6,613 nucleotides of DNA, from the NCBI GenBank assembly GCA_050732935.1, contig JBOHRW010000242.1:1-6613 (forward strand), given 5' to 3'. Of this stretch, positions 6,337-6,613 are shown one piece after another. This DNA is from DASRVA01 sp050732935 (GTDB lineage: Bacteria > Gemmatimonadota > Gemmatimonadetes > JACCXV01 > JAHWKZ01). The translations under genes and the position numbers were made by a program. Every line of letters starts with the position of its first letter. Within the stretch, counting starts at the first letter, position 1. A model generated the notes under the pieces. That model saw only the letters and a list, made by a program, of their open reading frames with translations. It did no database searches and had not been told where the DNA came from.

Positions 6337-6593
6337 TATTCGGGGACGAGCACCGAGATCCGGCGGCGATCGCCGCTCCCGCGCTCGAACTTCACCACTC
6401 CGTCCGCCAGGGCGAACAGCGTATCGTCCTTGCCCCGTCCGACGTTCGCGCCGGGATGAAACTTCGTGCCGCGCTGGCGCACCAGGATGTGCCCGGCGCG
6501 GACCCGCTGGCCGCCGAAGCGCTTGACGCCGAGCCGGCGACCGGCGCTGTCGCGCCCGTTCCGGCTGGCTCCCTGTCCCTTCTTGTGAGCCAT
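6336..6593 (-). CDS. rpmA: 50S ribosomal protein L27
   Basis: Component of the large ribosomal subunit whose N-terminal tail reaches toward the peptidyl-transferase centre. The 85-residue product is complete: MAHKKGQGASRNGRDSAG, then RRLGVKRFGGQRVRAGHILV, the RGTKFHPGANVGRGKDDTLFAL segment, and VKFERG near the end. It begins directly with MAHKKG, so it lacks the cleavable N-terminal extension found in Firmicutes and some other phyla, which argues against a Bacillus-type host despite the Bacillus-like sdh genes. AAGGAG sits 6 nt before the ATG. A TAG at 6608-6610 could be the stop of an upstream rplU, the usual partner, but too little sequence is present to call it. Its stop codon overlaps the mdh start by one base, where obg is the more usual downstream neighbour. 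Confidence 0.98.
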   Translation of the reverse strand: MAHKKGQGASRNGRDSAGRRLGVKRFGGQRVRAGHILVRQRGTKFHPGANVGRGKDDTLFALADGVVKFERGSGDRRRISVLVPE

Positions 6594-6599
6594 GATGTG

Positions 6600-6605
6600 C
6601 TCCTT
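6600..6605 (-). promoter_or_regulatory. rpmA: Shine-Dalgarno of rpmA
   Basis: AAGGAG on the minus strand lies 6 nt before the ATG at 6593, confirming the L27 start. It is the clearest ribosome-binding site on the minus strand in this window. Confidence 0.8.
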
Positions 6606-6613
6606 GTCTACTC

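Noticed and set aside
5428..6459. 343-codon plus-strand open frame opposite mdh and rpmA
   Set aside because: Spans the antisense of two certain genes and their junction, with shadow-type composition and no signal or motif.
1..6613. Defence system, CRISPR array, toxin-antitoxin, IS element or tRNA
   Set aside because: Read on both strands; no regularly spaced repeats, transposase, nuclease or helicase motifs, cloverleaf or terminal inverted repeats were found.

Overview
The window reads as high-GC bacterial chromosome with two kinds of content. The first is a minus-strand set of housekeeping genes: rpmA (ribosomal protein L27), mdh (malate dehydrogenase of the LDH-like class), sdhC (type-B dihaem cytochrome b558) and the start of sdhA (succinate dehydrogenase flavoprotein). 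The second is a plus-strand pair of genes for exported, probably lipid-anchored proteins that sits between mdh and sdhC.

Organism: the Bacillus-like SdhC/SdhA pair combined with very GC-rich third codon positions, and lipoproteins with 'CSDD...P'-style N-termini and PKD/Ig-like modules, fit an uncultured-type Gram-negative phylum such as Eisenbacteria, Gemmatimonadota or Acidobacteriota rather than a Bacillus. This is inference from gene type and composition; no rRNA or other phylogenetic marker apart from L27 is present.

Layout, left to right: 1-1642 (-) sdhA, cut by the window edge before its C-terminus; 1655-2329 (-) sdhC; 2330-2412 a short divergent promoter region; 2413-3633 (+) a YVTN/WD40-like beta-propeller protein with a signal peptide; 3645-5321 (+) a multidomain lipoprotein with a PKD domain and an NBR1-type Ig-like domain; 5322-5394 a short convergent gap with no convincing terminator; 5395-6336 (-) mdh; 6336-6593 (-) rpmA; 6594-6613 the rpmA leader with a good Shine-Dalgarno.

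How they work together: SdhA and SdhC are subunits of succinate:menaquinone oxidoreductase (complex II), and Mdh acts two steps later in the TCA cycle (succinate to fumarate, then via fumarase to malate, then to oxaloacetate). sdhB would be expected just left of the window. The two plus-strand genes look like one operon: 11 nt apart, with a strong Shine-Dalgarno overlapping the first stop codon. They are visibly less GC-biased than the flanking metabolic genes. Their function is unknown; extracytoplasmic binding or a structural role is the most that domain content supports. I see no tRNA, rRNA, CRISPR, insertion sequence or recognisable defence system.
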